Assembly: GCA_001683735.1 (NCBI GenBank)
Contig: LUGG01000001.1
Location: 2,232,001-2,296,000 of the forward strand
Direction of reading: 5' to 3'
Length of the DNA: 64,000 nt
DNA from: Grifola frondosa
Taxonomy: Eukaryota > Basidiomycota > Agaricomycetes > Polyporales > Grifolaceae
Position numbers and translations under genes: made by a program. The notes under the pieces are model-generated. The model ran no database searches. It was given only the letters and a program-made list of their open reading frames with translations, and had not been told where the DNA came from. Below, in pieces: positions 11,254 through 22,121 of this stretch. Positions within the stretch are counted from its first letter, which is position 1. Each line of letters opens with the position of its first letter.

Positions 11254-12819
11254 TTAGTGTCGCGTCTATGAGCGGCAGGAAGGTTCAACAACACGCAAGT
11301 TTGTTGCAAGACAATGCAGACATACCTTCTCAGCGCCCATGAGTCTCATTAATCCTTCGTATACCCACAACGCCGAGGCATTAACGGGGAACGCACGGAG
11401 GAGGGTGGGTGCTAGGCCACGGCCGAAACCACGTAGTCCGTCCAGTGCATATATTTGACGGGCAATCCCGAGGAACGACGGCCGAGAAAATGTATGGGAA
11501 GCAGACATCATGCGGCTATATTGACACAACCAATTGATGCACGATGCAAAAAGTAGAGAGCCCATAAATCAGCAAGACCGCAACGCTGCCAATAAAGATC
11601 TTACTTCTTCACGTTGTCGGCAGGAATTGCCATCATCCAGAAAGCAAAGGAAGCCAGTCCTCCGGACAGAAAGTTTGCAACAGGTGTGCTTATCTGTATA
11701 CAATCGTCAGCTATGCAATGTAGTCAACACTCAAGAGTAAGTCACCTCATAAGGTGTCCCTTGTAACGTTGCAAAGCCACGCATCAAAGCCTGCAGATTC
11801 GCCATCAATTTCGGGGTGCACCAATCCATAAATTCGGATAGGATACCTCAAAAGACAGGAACATCCACAAGAAGTTGCTTCGACATGCTAAACTTCCGGT
11901 GAAGCCAGTCCACAGCCCAGGAACACCGTGCACTCGTACAATTTGACGTGCGCAATCTATCGGCCCCTTAAACTGCCTTTCCGCAGCGGACCGCTGCATC
12001 TGAAGCTGAAGCTTGACTGCGAAGGTCTAGTTTGAAATAATTCTGCAACAGAGCAATCGTAACCACTACCTTTCAGGAGTTCCATTGGGGTTGCCAATAA
12101 CGCGCTGAGATGGGAGCTGTGTGTTCAGAATCTCGAACTTAACAGCAATGAAGCTCACCTCGTCCAACCAGCGAAAAGGCCCGCGATCCCATGACCTACA
12201 AGAGTCAATCGCTCGATATCCTTGCCCGGGACAGGTTCAGTCATGCCATGTCGAACGAGAAATAGACGATAATTGTGCAGTGACCCAAGGAGAAGAGAGT
12301 CGATCGCAGCCCAACCAACAGCGGGGGTGTCGCACCCTTGTACAGAGCAAACACTGACTGGTGTATGAAGATATCAGTCAAAATTGGCCGGCAGACTGGA
12401 TGGGAAAACGAACTTCATTCCGAACGGTTTGCAGCAGGCAGTCAATAGCGCCACGATACGTTCCAGGTGGAGAGCATTGTAGACGAGTCTTGATGGTATC
12501 AAATCTTCGCGTTTACGGGCGTCAGGGAGGATGTCTCACTGTCAACCATGTGATCGGTTTCGTGTATCGAAAAAGAAGGATTTAGGACCATACTTGAATG
12601 CACCATAAACATACCCGTGCCCTACGGCTACCTATAGAGTGCAAAGGTCATCAACTGCTCAGAACTCGAGAATGTTTAGGCCCAACCACTAACCTTCGTC
12701 AACCCTGTATGAGTTCCTTGAATCAAGAGGCTGACTCATCCCAGATGCTTGCATTTCTCACCACTTCCAATGCCCCCTACAGCTCCTACGAGACGCAGGT
12801 GGTTGCCATCTGAAGCCAT
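11254..12819 (-). CDS. Mitochondrial carrier family (SLC25) protein, YMC/ornithine-carnitine carrier-like
   Basis: Exons read as three carrier repeats. The first shows CSPPGTYRGAIDCLLQTVRNE, then ALYKGATPPAVGWAAIDSLL and GSLHNYRLF. The second shows LQLQMQRSAAERQFKGPIDC and IVRVHGVPGLWTGFTGSL. The third shows ANFLSGGLASFAFWMM, IPADNVKNRMM, YALDGLRGFGRGLAPTLLRA and FPVNASALWVYEG. The proposed start is 12819 (MASDGNHLRLVG) and the C-terminus, after an intron at about 11270-11325, is GAEKTRH. It is an inner-membrane transporter. The sequence pattern resembles the amino-acid/acylcarnitine subgroup, but substrate cannot be fixed by eye. Introns are frequent (five or more). Confidence 0.78.
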
Positions 12820-13281
12820 TCGCTTCAGCCTGGTCTGCTGAGATTTGACAGCGGTCGCGGACACGGCAACGGACGTGACTCGGATCAGTGGCGTGACCAT
12901 ATGTATTCACGATCACAGCCAGCGCAGACGTGCATGTTCTTGACTGTGGACGTCGACGCAGTTATATATCTACCTGCTCAAACAACATATCGTATTGTTT
13001 CATTCCATGCAGAACGAGCGACCCGAGGTAACACGACGACAAAATGAAGATCAAGAAAAGAACAGGTATCCGCAGGGTTGTGAAATGAGTACTCAAATCA
13101 GGAAATTGCCGTAGGACGACGTCTCTTGAGAGCGTGAAGTAGGTAATTACTATATCACACGAGCAGTAGATGAAGAGTGTTTGTTGTCCAACTTCCAAAA
13201 TTTCCGTGCGAGATGTCGGATAGCTGACAAGATAACGACGGGTGCTAAGTTTGAGCTTCATGCGAGTTCGGAACTTCAGTG
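12820..13281. other. Intergenic, no firm gene
   Basis: Presumed promoter of the carrier gene plus 3' UTR of the Myb-like gene. A 99-codon minus-strand open frame at 12962-13261 has a hydrophobic stretch, but no start context, homologue or splice partner that I recognise. Confidence 0.5.
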
Positions 13282-14935
13282 TTACGGCGCACCTCTCTCA
13301 TTTGTGGTATACTGTATTGCCCACGCTTTGTAGCTCCTGTTCGGATACTATTAATCCAAACATGAGCTATCAGTTATTCCTGCAATAATATCAAGGAACT
13401 TCACCTTTTTGTGAAACGGTTCCCATTGAGCAAGCTGAGAGGGAAGATCGTTCCAATGGGGTGTTCGAGCGATATAGCGGGCCATAATGCGGAAATCTGC
13501 TTTGTTATACATCACGCCGCTCTCCCCCATGTTCTGTTCATCTTCTTCGGTGTCCGGACCATCGTATGTACATGTTGAGTCAGAAGATGAGGTCTCCAAA
13601 TCAGAACTTGAGTCGTCCCCATGTTCCTGAGATGAATCATTTTCATGTCTTCGAGTGACTCGCGTATGATCTGAGCCCTCCGAAGACTCCCTGACGTGGC
13701 CGTGTGCTTCCGCCATTAACCCATCGACGAGATCATGGCGATCTCTGAGATATGATTTCCAAGAGTGATAGGAGTGGTGAGGGGCCTGCGACAATGAAGA
13801 TAATGTTTTTTGTTTTATCATTCATGGTCACAGAGCACTCACCTTCTTCGATAGTTTGATCGCTATAGCTTTCTTCGATGTTTGGCGATTCTTTTTGAGT
13901 TCCCACTTAATGGTTTCAACGCAGAAAGCCTGATCCTCATCTGTGTATTTATACTTCGAAGGTGCGGCTCCGTTGTATTCCGCCACTCGGATTGTTCGAT
14001 GTGAGGGGGACTCGGTGAGTGTGATGGTGACAAATCGCCTCGAGGATTTTGTCTACGGTCATTTTGAGCCTCCCTGTTCTTGCCCTTCCATTTCAAATGG
14101 GAAGATTTCATCTGCCGGTGAACTTCTTGTCTGTCTGGTTTTTTATTCAAGGACGCAGAAGACTTGTGAAAACGTTTAGGAGCTTCGGGGCGACGCGGAA
14201 GGTTGGATGCGGAAGCTGCCGGTGTCGCTGGAATGGTGAAGCACCGTGAAGAGGCAACTCTGGTTGAAGATGCGTCCGCCAAGGTCGTTGTAGACACATT
14301 GGATGACCCAGATTCCACTCTAACATTGGAGACGCGGGCGTCGATCCTTTCTTTGTGGTCGAGGTACCAATCTTTCCAGATGCTTGCACTGTCTTGGGGA
14401 ACATAAGTCCAAAATCCGTGCATAAAGTGGCAGAACAACGTACAACCATGGGTCTTAGAAAGAACATCAGCTCGATATTTGCTAGGTACGAGTAATAACT
14501 CACACCATGCAGTGCTTCCAGGGCTTCCTTATATGTCTGGCCCTTGCGTTTGCTGCCACGCAGCGCACTAACCATGAGGTCTTCATCTTTTGGCGAAGAC
14601 CCGATAGGAGCAGTCGCTGCAAGCTGCGAGTGCATTGTTTGCATACCGATTCCAGGGAACATTTGTTGGGGAAAGGACATAAAATTAGCACCTGGCATCT
14701 GGTTGATCAGCGGATTAGGGAAACCCCCGAATGGTATTTGTTGATTGAGTAGCTGTGGAGGAAGGTTCATTTGTTGCGCCAATAGGTGTGCGAGCATGCT
14801 TTGTCCCGGCACGCCAGGATTGAGAATCTGATTATTTCCAAGTGATCCAGTTCCTTGAGCAGCAGCCGAAAACGGAGCGCGGTTGTGACCACCAGCGCCA
14901 GCAGACGAAGAAGTCGCGTTATTTGAAGAGCTCAT
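13282..14935 (-). CDS. Myb/Rap1-like domain protein, basidiomycete family of unknown function
   Basis: The start at 14935 opens a Gln/Pro/Asn-rich N-terminus. It leads to a conserved small domain: DEDLMVSALRGSKRKGQTYK, EALEALHG, then after an intron FWTYVPQDSASIWKDWYLDH KERIDARV. A Ser-rich linker follows. Next comes a Myb-like module, KYTDEDQAFCVETIKWEL, split by an intron before APHHSYHSWKSYLRD (the Trp and helix spacing of Rap1-type Myb repeats). After an acidic Ser/Asp stretch a second one reads KADFRIMARYIARTPHW ending YPNRSYKAWAIQYTTNERGA. This pairing suggests a nuclear chromatin or DNA-binding protein. Function is inferred only from fold. It is divergent from the RING-variant gene across 328 bp. 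Confidence 0.7.
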
Positions 14936-15127
14936 GACTCTCCGCTTCAGCCAGAATGCTCAAACATGCACTGTTCGGTACGGGACAGTTCAATTATAAT
15001 TTGAAGACGACTATTACAGACCTACCAGTATATTCGGGTGCTGCAACAGTCGTGGTAACAGTCAACGAAGGCAGTGGCAGGGTGCAACTTGATGGTTGTA
15101 CACCGAACAACGATCGATCGCGTTCGT

Positions 15128-15133
15128 CACGTG
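15128..15133. promoter_or_regulatory. CACGTG palindrome in divergent promoter
   Basis: Lies between the start codons at 14935 (minus) and 15263 (plus). Matches the bHLH E-box consensus; seen directly, function inferred. Confidence 0.35.
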
Positions 15134-15262
15134 GTACATTGGTGAGAACTGTTTGCGGCTGTACGGTGTAGACTAAGTGTCGACCCATAACTTCTCATGC
15201 GCGACCACGTCTAAAGCACCTCTCATTCGCTAGCCTCCTCAGACAGTAGAATATTACATACA

Positions 15263-16210
15263 ATGTCAGAGCCTGCGGCTCCGGAAGGGAAGCAGTGTCG
15301 CATATGTCTTGACGGGGAGGACTCAGAGCTGGGCAGACTCATTCGACCATGTCTCTGCAAAGGCTCCATTAGTGTGAGTACTCGGCTACACGACATGCAC
15401 GTTCTACGTTCTCATCCACGCTCTTTCATAGTATGTCCACGTCAAATGTCTGCAGCGGTGGCGGAATACATCTCCTTCCCGCAGCGCTTTCTATTCGTGC
15501 CCTCAATGCGGATATCATTATCACTTCGCCCGCACGCGTGTCGTAGGCATTGCGACCAATCCAGGTGGAGTATGGACACACGTACACTATCGCATATCAT
15601 ACTGAAATTGCGTTGTTGACAGTCGCTGTAGCGGCCGTGTCCTCGGTCTTCTTCACTATCCTTGTCCTGTGCAGCTCATTCATAACGACATCTGTTATGT
15701 CAGGCGACGACCCCACTGGGTATTCCTTCACTTTCTACTACCCGTTCGAAGTCTTTCGCGACCTCGTCCGAGCGACCGTCCGCATCCTCATCGACGACCG
15801 CATTCTCGATGAGTCCATTCTACGAAGCAAATTGGATATATCAACTGCTTCCCATGCTGACGCGGGACCGCCCGGGTTGTTCAGACGCTTACTTCGCCGC
15901 TTCTTCTTAGGCTTACCTGTTGTAGGCGCAGGCTCTATTGCACATATGCTTCTCTCTGTGCCCCTTCCCCTATACTGGTTTAGATTTAGGACTCATCGTG
16001 CCGGACGAAAATCCAAAGACCTTGTGGCTCTCCTCGTCATCGCTGTGGTACTAGTGGGTGCCGCCAGGCAAGATTCTGCACATTGTTTGCAATTTACTGC
16101 AGCAACTCACATGAGATCACAGAGCACTCTACAAAGTCTACCAGCTCACGGAGAGACTCACAAAACGCCTTCTCTTACGTGCTGAGGATGCCATTCTGGA
16201 GGTCGGTTGA
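15263..16210 (+). CDS. RING-variant (MARCH-type) membrane E3 ubiquitin ligase
   Basis: A C4HC3 RINGv domain sits at the N-terminus: QCRICLDGED, RPCLCKGS, then after an intron YVHVKCLQRWRN and YSCPQCGYHYHF, giving all eight zinc ligands. Downstream are membrane segments (EIALLTVAVAAVSSVFFTIL, a second around 15890-15960 and LVALLVIAVVLVGAA) and basic linkers. This is the usual plan for MARCH/Doa10-like ligases acting at ER or endomembranes. The intron at 16068-16122 has a GC donor (AG/GCAAGA); removing it joins GAAR to ALYKVYQLTERLTKRLLLRA and the stop at 16208-16210. Length is about 270 residues. Substrate unknown. Confidence 0.82.
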
Positions 16211-16656
16211 TGCAGATATTCGAGCCTGCGAGGCGGAAGCAGATTTAGAAGACTAGGCTCATGGGACAGCCGTGTTTGAAGTACAACATCGCTCTCGGTA
16301 TTCTGGGTTTTCGGATTACTCAGTCTCTACTTATTTATTTGGCTTTATTCTGGCGTTGCATATTCAGCAGCAAAAGTTTTCTCTTCGTGCACTTCAGTGC
16401 ACTCGTGTAAGTACTACGGTGGATTGAGTTCCACAGGTCATTCAATATTTTTGCGTTCAAAACATTCGCCAGACTTGTGACTCGTGATTGCGACATTGAC
16501 GCCCGTATACTTCGCCGCAACCAACAGTCAACGGCTACCTTCACTTTCGTAGCTTCCTCTACGTGGACTGAGATCCGAGTCTATCTACTCAATCCCCGGT
16601 CTTGTTGTTACCTGCTCACTCTTTCGGTGTGAACAGGTTGGCACCAACATCGGGCG
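16211..16656. other. Intergenic, no gene seen
   Basis: 3' UTR of the RING-variant gene and upstream region of the RNase III gene; no site or RNA recognised. Confidence 0.5.
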
Positions 16657-17873
16657 ATGTCCTTCTATTTACCTCTCCAGAAGGCCATCGAGGCGGCGAT
16701 TAGCCAACCGCACTTCGATGCTGCGCTTCCGCCATTATCCGATGATACTTGGTTGAGGATTCTCTCTCCTTCATATCAAACATTTCTGGAGAATGATCGT
16801 CTGGAGTTTCTGGGCGATGCTCTTATGGACGCCACAATCGGGCGGCAACTCTATGCCCAAATACCTGACGGATCTCCTCATCTGTATACCGTGCGTTCAA
16901 GCTGCTTAGTCTTGGCCTTGTTGGCACTTTGAACCTAACATCGGGAGACTCCCAGAGTCTCCGATCTGCTCTTCACTCCAACGCCACATTCGCACATCTG
17001 GCGAAAAAGTTGGATATACTCGCGGTCAGCAGCCCAGTGCTCAAGGCTTTGACTAGAAAGTCTTTTGGCGAAGGCGAATATGCTCAGGGAAGCTTCCGAA
17101 TCAAGGATACGGCGGACTTATTCGAAACAGTCGTCGGCGCGTACTATTTGGAGTGTGGCTTCGAAGCACTGTATGACTGGATGAAGGATATCTACAAGCC
17201 TTTGATCGCGGTTGCTAAGCAGAAATTTATCGAGTGGTAAGCCCCTCTCCTTTAGCTGCTGCTACCCATGCCCTGTTCAGTTGGGTTGCGCCATCCGTCA
17301 CCAAGTCGTAGGAAGCGGTACAGAGAGACTGGCAATTTTGGAACACGCACACGTGTGCTGAAGAAGCACAATTTGACGACACCTCCTTTTCATGCACATT
17401 CGTCGAGGAAGCCTCGATTCTCCCAACTTCCGGTTGGGTCTAGGAGATATTCGCCTTCGAAGGCGAGGGCGAAATGTGGTTCCTATGGTGCATATGGCAT
17501 GCACAACGTCAACGTGCTATCGTCCTTTCAACGTGCGTTCCCGGTCATTTGCAAGCCGTCTCATCACCCTCATACTCATTCAGCAACGGCAACGCGTGAA
17601 ACTCGTTCAAGGGCGCCTTCTCCCCTTCACATTAATGATATTATCGACTTGACGCTCTCTGATTCCGACGACGACGATATTGCTCGTAATCCTGCATACC
17701 CAACACCACTACCCCAACCGATTGCAAGCTCTTCTACACATGCTGGTCGTGCCCCGTCTGTTATAGCAATCGAGGATGATAGCGAAGACACCGAGGACGA
17801 ACTCATGCTTGAACGGATGCTCCTCATTAACCCAAACCCGGAAATTGGCAAGGACCTTATCATCTACAATTAG
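16657..17873 (+). CDS. RNase III domain protein with a disordered, SUMO-interacting-motif-like tail
   Basis: One RNase III domain is clear. It includes LSPSYQTFLENDRLEFLGD ALMDATIGRQ (the Glu/Asp signature) and DTADLFETVVGAYYLECGFE with the second catalytic Asp/Glu pair, separated by SALHSNATFAHLAKKLDI and two introns. No dsRNA-binding domain is visible. After an intron starting at 17238 (end best placed at a TAG near 17310), the frame continues into a basic Ser/Arg-rich region. It then reads NDIIDLTLSDSDDDD near 17635-17685 and SVIAIEDDSEDTEDE near 17755-17805: hydrophobic cores followed by acidic runs, the form of SUMO-interacting motifs. The role is presumably nuclear dsRNA or pre-rRNA cleavage. 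The tail function is inference, and the exon join into the tail is not certain. Confidence 0.72.
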
Positions 17874-18153
17874 GAAAGTGGAGAATGGCGAGGGTGTGAT
17901 CTTTGTTTTTGCTCAGGCTATTCCGATTTTGTTTGCTTCTTACGATGTGGCTGTTGGTCCTCGAGGACTTCTCAAATCTGAACGGACGACGGACCCGTCG
18001 GATGCTTGGGTTGTTGCACGTTCTTAGTCCCGATGCTTCATGTACTACCCTGTATACCCCTAGGACATCGATTATCTTCATTATTTTCAGATCAACAACC
18101 ACCCAATCAACTCCCCATGTTTTGTACTTACGGTGTGAACTTCAAGTATAAAA

Positions 18154-18187
18154 GAAACGCGAACCACGTGACAAACGCGAAACGCGT
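18154..18187. promoter_or_regulatory. MCB-like ACGCG cluster with CACGTG upstream of MAD2
   Basis: AAACGCGAA, CACGTG (18164-18169), AAACGCGAA and ACGCGT (18182-18187) lie within 34 bp, about 75-110 bp before the MAD2 ATG at 18263. ACGCGT is the MBF-bound cell-cycle box in ascomycetes. Confidence 0.5.
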
Positions 18188-18262
18188 GGCAACCTCGTTG
18201 ACTTCCAAGTTCGCGATTCCTTGATCAGCCTCTCTAGAATCTACGACGACACCAGCACCAAA

Positions 18263-19117
18263 ATGGCCCCCACAAAACAAGCACGTACGAACCAAGCCAT
18301 CACCCTGAAAGGTTCCACCAATCTTGTCACCGAGTTCTTCAAATTCGCAACCAACTCGTATGTTCCAGCCACACTAATTCGTTCCACCGCTGCTCACCTT
18401 TGTATTTTACTTGTAGGATTCTATTCCAACGTGGCGTGTATCCTGCGGATGACTTTCACATGGTTAAAAAGTATGGCCAGACGGTTCTCATGACACAAGA
18501 CCTGGCGTTGGAAAACTACCTCGACAAGTACGTGTTCATGTTGGATACTGCTATATTATGACTGACGTATCGTTTATATCTGGTATCAGGATTCTGAAAC
18601 AGGTCAATAGTGAGTTCTCCAATTGCCTCGCATGTCCATGTTGGTCTATATGTTCGGACAGAGTGGCTTCTCACTGGTTCCATCACGCAACTCGTTGTCG
18701 CCATTATCTCCAAGGATTCACGGATACCCCTTGAGCGCTGGGTATTTGACATCAATCTCGTTGAACAGCCTGCCAAGACCTCAGAGCCGTATGTTGATAT
18801 CACACATGTGGTTTCGCAGGCTTACAGCTCATCTCGACAGAGCACCAGCCAAACCCGAATCTGAAATTCAGGCTGAGATACGCAACATAATGAAGCAAAT
18901 TACCACGATGGTTACATTCCTACCGGTGATTGATGAACCGACGGTCTTCAACATCTTGGCGTACACGTCGGAATCGGCCGACGTTCCGGCAGACGAATGG
19001 GTAGACACCGATCCTCTCGCGATTGAAGCCGGCAAGAGCCAGCAGGTGAAGCTCAGGAGCTTCAGCACGGACGTGCACCGGATCGAAGCCATGGTGGCTT
19101 ATCGCTACGAAGGATAG
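18263..19117 (+). CDS. mad2: Spindle assembly checkpoint protein MAD2 (HORMA domain)
   Basis: The spliced frame follows MAD2 from end to end. It reads ITLKGSTNLVTEFFKFATNS, then ILFQRGVYPADDFHMVKKYG, QTVLMTQDLALENYLDKILKQV, WLLTGSITQLVVAIISKDS, LERWVFDINL, then the safety-belt region VTFLPVIDEPTVFNILAY and the terminal VKLRSFSTDVHRIEAMVAYRY. It works at unattached kinetochores by binding MAD1 and CDC20 to block the anaphase-promoting complex. The start at 18263 is chosen because MAPTKQARTNQAITL gives the normal N-terminal length. There are at least four short introns. Nothing seems broken. Confidence 0.93.
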
Positions 19118-19696
19118 AAACGGACGTCCACACAATTGCCGCGACAGCTCGTGTATCTTTTGTATTATAATCATTGGGATTGGACGCACATTACTGCTTT
19201 GAAACATCATACAAATGCCTTCGGCGGAGTGTCCACCCGTCTGAAAGGTGCCACTGATGGCTTGATGCTCGGAGTCAGGAGGATCTGTGGGATGGCTGTT
19301 TGAGGCGATGAAGAGTGTCGAAAAGCACCGTGAGCGTTGCTGGGAACGTGTGAAAGTAACTACCGGTGCTGTTCTCGAAGCTCGAGTTGAGCTCGAGGGC
19401 ATTCTGGAAGAGCTTCTACCGAGTCCTGGGAGATAAAATAGATCGCAGTGACAGGGCAGAGCGGGCAATTGTGGTTACGGAGAAAGGCACGATGTCACAA
19501 TTGCCATGCCACCGAGGCTCTGTTTGATGTCAGCGTCTGTCTCGTTCATATCACCTTGTAGCCCTTTCTCTTTGCTCTCCCGACTTCCCCCTCCCTATCC
19601 CTCATTTTACTTCATTCTTTTGTCTGGCCGGACCCGGACGTCCTCTTTTGGTATCCTACCTCTAGCAACTGACGGTTCTCTTTAATCTTTACACGG
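19118..19696. other. Intergenic, NoxA promoter region
   Basis: Contains a pyrimidine-rich tract at about 19555-19625, common before fungal start codons. No gene is supportable; a minus-strand open frame here is the shadow of MAD2 exons. Confidence 0.5.
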
Positions 19697-21802
19697 ATGG
19701 GCGAGACTTGGCTCCAACGCGAGTTCCTCAATCCTCGACGACTACTTTTCAACGTCATCTTCTATGGCGTTCAGCTCTTCCTGTTCGGCTATGGGTGGCA
19801 TAGTCAGGTGGGTGAGGCTTGCATTCCTGTATTTATTCGCTGACTTGTGGCTCCAGGAAACGAATAAGAAATTGTCTGCCTTGAATGCGTTGACATGGTC
19901 CGTCTGGGTTTCGCGGGGAGCTGGTCTTGCCCTTGCCTTCAATGGAGGCATGATCCTCGTCCCCATGTTGCGCAATATTATCAAGGTCATTCGTCCACGT
20001 CTTGCTTGGTTGTTCCCCGCCGACGAGAATATCTGGTTCCACCGACAAGTAGCGTATTCCATGGCTTTCTGGTCTGTGGTACATACCACTGCCCACTATG
20101 TCAATTTCTTCAACGTTGAGCGCACTCGTATGTAATTATGTTCTTCATCCTCTTCATGAAATCATCATGTATTTTTCAGAGGTCCGTCCTGAGATCGCAC
20201 TGGACATCCACTATACGCAAGCGGGTGGCATCACCGGTCACTTCATGCTTCTGATCATGCTCCTCATGTATACCACCGCGCACCACAAGATCCGCAATCA
20301 ATGCTTTGAGGCATTTTGGTATACTCACCATCTTGCGTTCTTTTTCATGATCGGCTTGTATTCCCATGCTACTGGATGCTTCGTCCGCGACACCGCAGGG
20401 CCTGCTTACACCAAGACCTTCCCTTTCTATGACCCAGATCACTGTCTTGGCTACAACAGCTGGCGTGCCACCATCTGGCCTGGTGTCATCTATTTCGGTG
20501 AGAGAATCTGGCGGGAAATCCGGGCTAGGCGCGCTACTCGCTTGTCGAAGGTTCTTATCCACCCGAGTGGTAAGTACTTGTTAGATGCTGCAAGTTCTTA
20601 CCCTAATTGTCGTCTAGGGGCCATGGAACTCCGGATCGTAAAGCCCAGCTTCAAGTATGTACCTGGTCAATGGCTCTTCATCCAGGTTCCAGATATTTCC
20701 GGATGGCAGTGGCACCCCGTATGTAATTGTATCAGACTGTGTTCTCAACAGTTGATTCTAATTATACGGTCTTTCAAGTTCACCATCACGTCGGCTCCCG
20801 AGGACCCCTATGTTTCGGTCCATATTCGTCAAGTCGGTGATTGGACACATGCCCTTGGTGAACGTGTCGGTGCTGGCCCTTCCGTTGTTGCTTCTATGAC
20901 ACAGGCTGCCATGAAGGGCAGCGAGAAGAAGGATGACGTCTACGGCACTCGAGGAGACTTCGTTGAGCTTGACGCTACTTCATCTACTCGCCTGTTGCCA
21001 GCTGTCCGGATTGATGGTCCTTACGGTGCTCCTGCAGAGGATGTGTTCGATGTTGAAGTTGCTGTTTTGGTCGGCGCTGGTATCGGTTAGCAAATTGATT
21101 CCCTACTCTATTGCCAGCATCGTCTAACATCATTGATAGGTGTCACTCCGTTCGCGTCCATTTTGAAGCATATCTGGTACCGTCAGAAGAAGGGAAACCT
21201 TGGATCCTTGAAGCGTGTTGAATTCTTCTGGGTCTGTCGTGACGCTCCCTCGTTCGGTTGGTTCCAAACCTTGTTGCAGGAGGTCGAGGCAGCCCAGGCG
21301 GATCGTGCGTTATTCCGTTACCATGATACCTTCAGACTAACATGTTCCTATACTAGCCAATTTCCTCCGCATCAACATCTATCTCACGCAGAAGATCAAC
21401 GAGGACATGCTGTGGAACATTGCGGTCAACGATGCTGGCGCGGAGTATGATCCGCTTACTCTGCTCCGTACACGTACGATGTTCGGTCGCCCCGACTGGA
21501 AGATGATCTATTCGCGCATGCGTCAAGCAATCGAAGCTGGCCAGTACATCCCTGGCAGTAATGCACAGCTCAAAACCAAAGTTGGAGTGAGTCCCGTCGA
21601 TTTACTTGCATTGAATGTCCTTGATGGGCATTTTGCCATGATAGACGTATTTCTGTGGACCTGGCGTCCTCGCCAAAGCTATCAAGGAAGCTTGCGTAGT
21701 CTCCACTTGCTCAAACATTGACTTCTCGTTCGCTAAGGTACGTGCCTATCCTGACGCTTGTGTCTTCCCTCGTTCATATAAGGCATGCAGGAGCATTTCT
21801 GA
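19697..21802 (+). CDS. noxA: NADPH oxidase NoxA (gp91phox homologue)
   Basis: A six-helix ferric reductase core with FAD and NADPH domains. The start MGETWLQREFLNPRRLLFN lacks the longer N-terminus of NoxB and the EF-hands of NoxC, so it fits NoxA. Haem-ligand histidines occur as WFHRQ and VVHTTAH in one helix and as YTHHLAF and YSHA in another. Next come HPFTITSAPEDPYVSVHIR (FAD binding; the intron splits HP from FTITS), DGPYGAPAED, GAGIGVTPFASILKHIWY (NADPH pyrophosphate), VEFFWVCRDA, and the C-terminal CGPGVLAKAIKE with the last residues FSFAKEHF. About seven introns. It produces superoxide at the membrane for hyphal differentiation and fruiting and is expected to need NoxR and Rac. No defect seen. 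Confidence 0.93.
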
Positions 21803-22121
21803 TCGTGCGGTGTCGGCGTCGTTGTTGGGATTGCAAGTCTTCTTAGATGCCCTGTTGTGTGTACTACTGTTGAATTACTCACCGTTGCCATGTAGTCGAT
21901 TCCTGTGTTATCGATCTCACACTTGTTAATTTAAACATTTCTTGAGGGCAACCACAGTGCATGTCTGCCAATGAGTAAACTTGTTTGACGCGCATGAGAT
22001 ATAACGAGTGCACAAATAACACGTCAATCAACGTTCAACCATTAAGCGGGCTGTGAGAGTTGTGCTGCATTTCGTTCTATCCTTGTACGATATCCTACTC
22101 CGCAACTTAAATATTTCGGTA
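21803..22121. other. Intergenic between noxA and RecQ gene
   Basis: One ACGCGC at 21988-21993 lies about 130 bp before the RecQ start; a weak MCB-like match. Nothing else seen. Confidence 0.4.

Noticed and set aside
12962..13261. 99-codon hydrophobic open frame on the minus strand
   Set aside because: No domain, no splice partner, and it lies in the spacer between two genes on the same strand.
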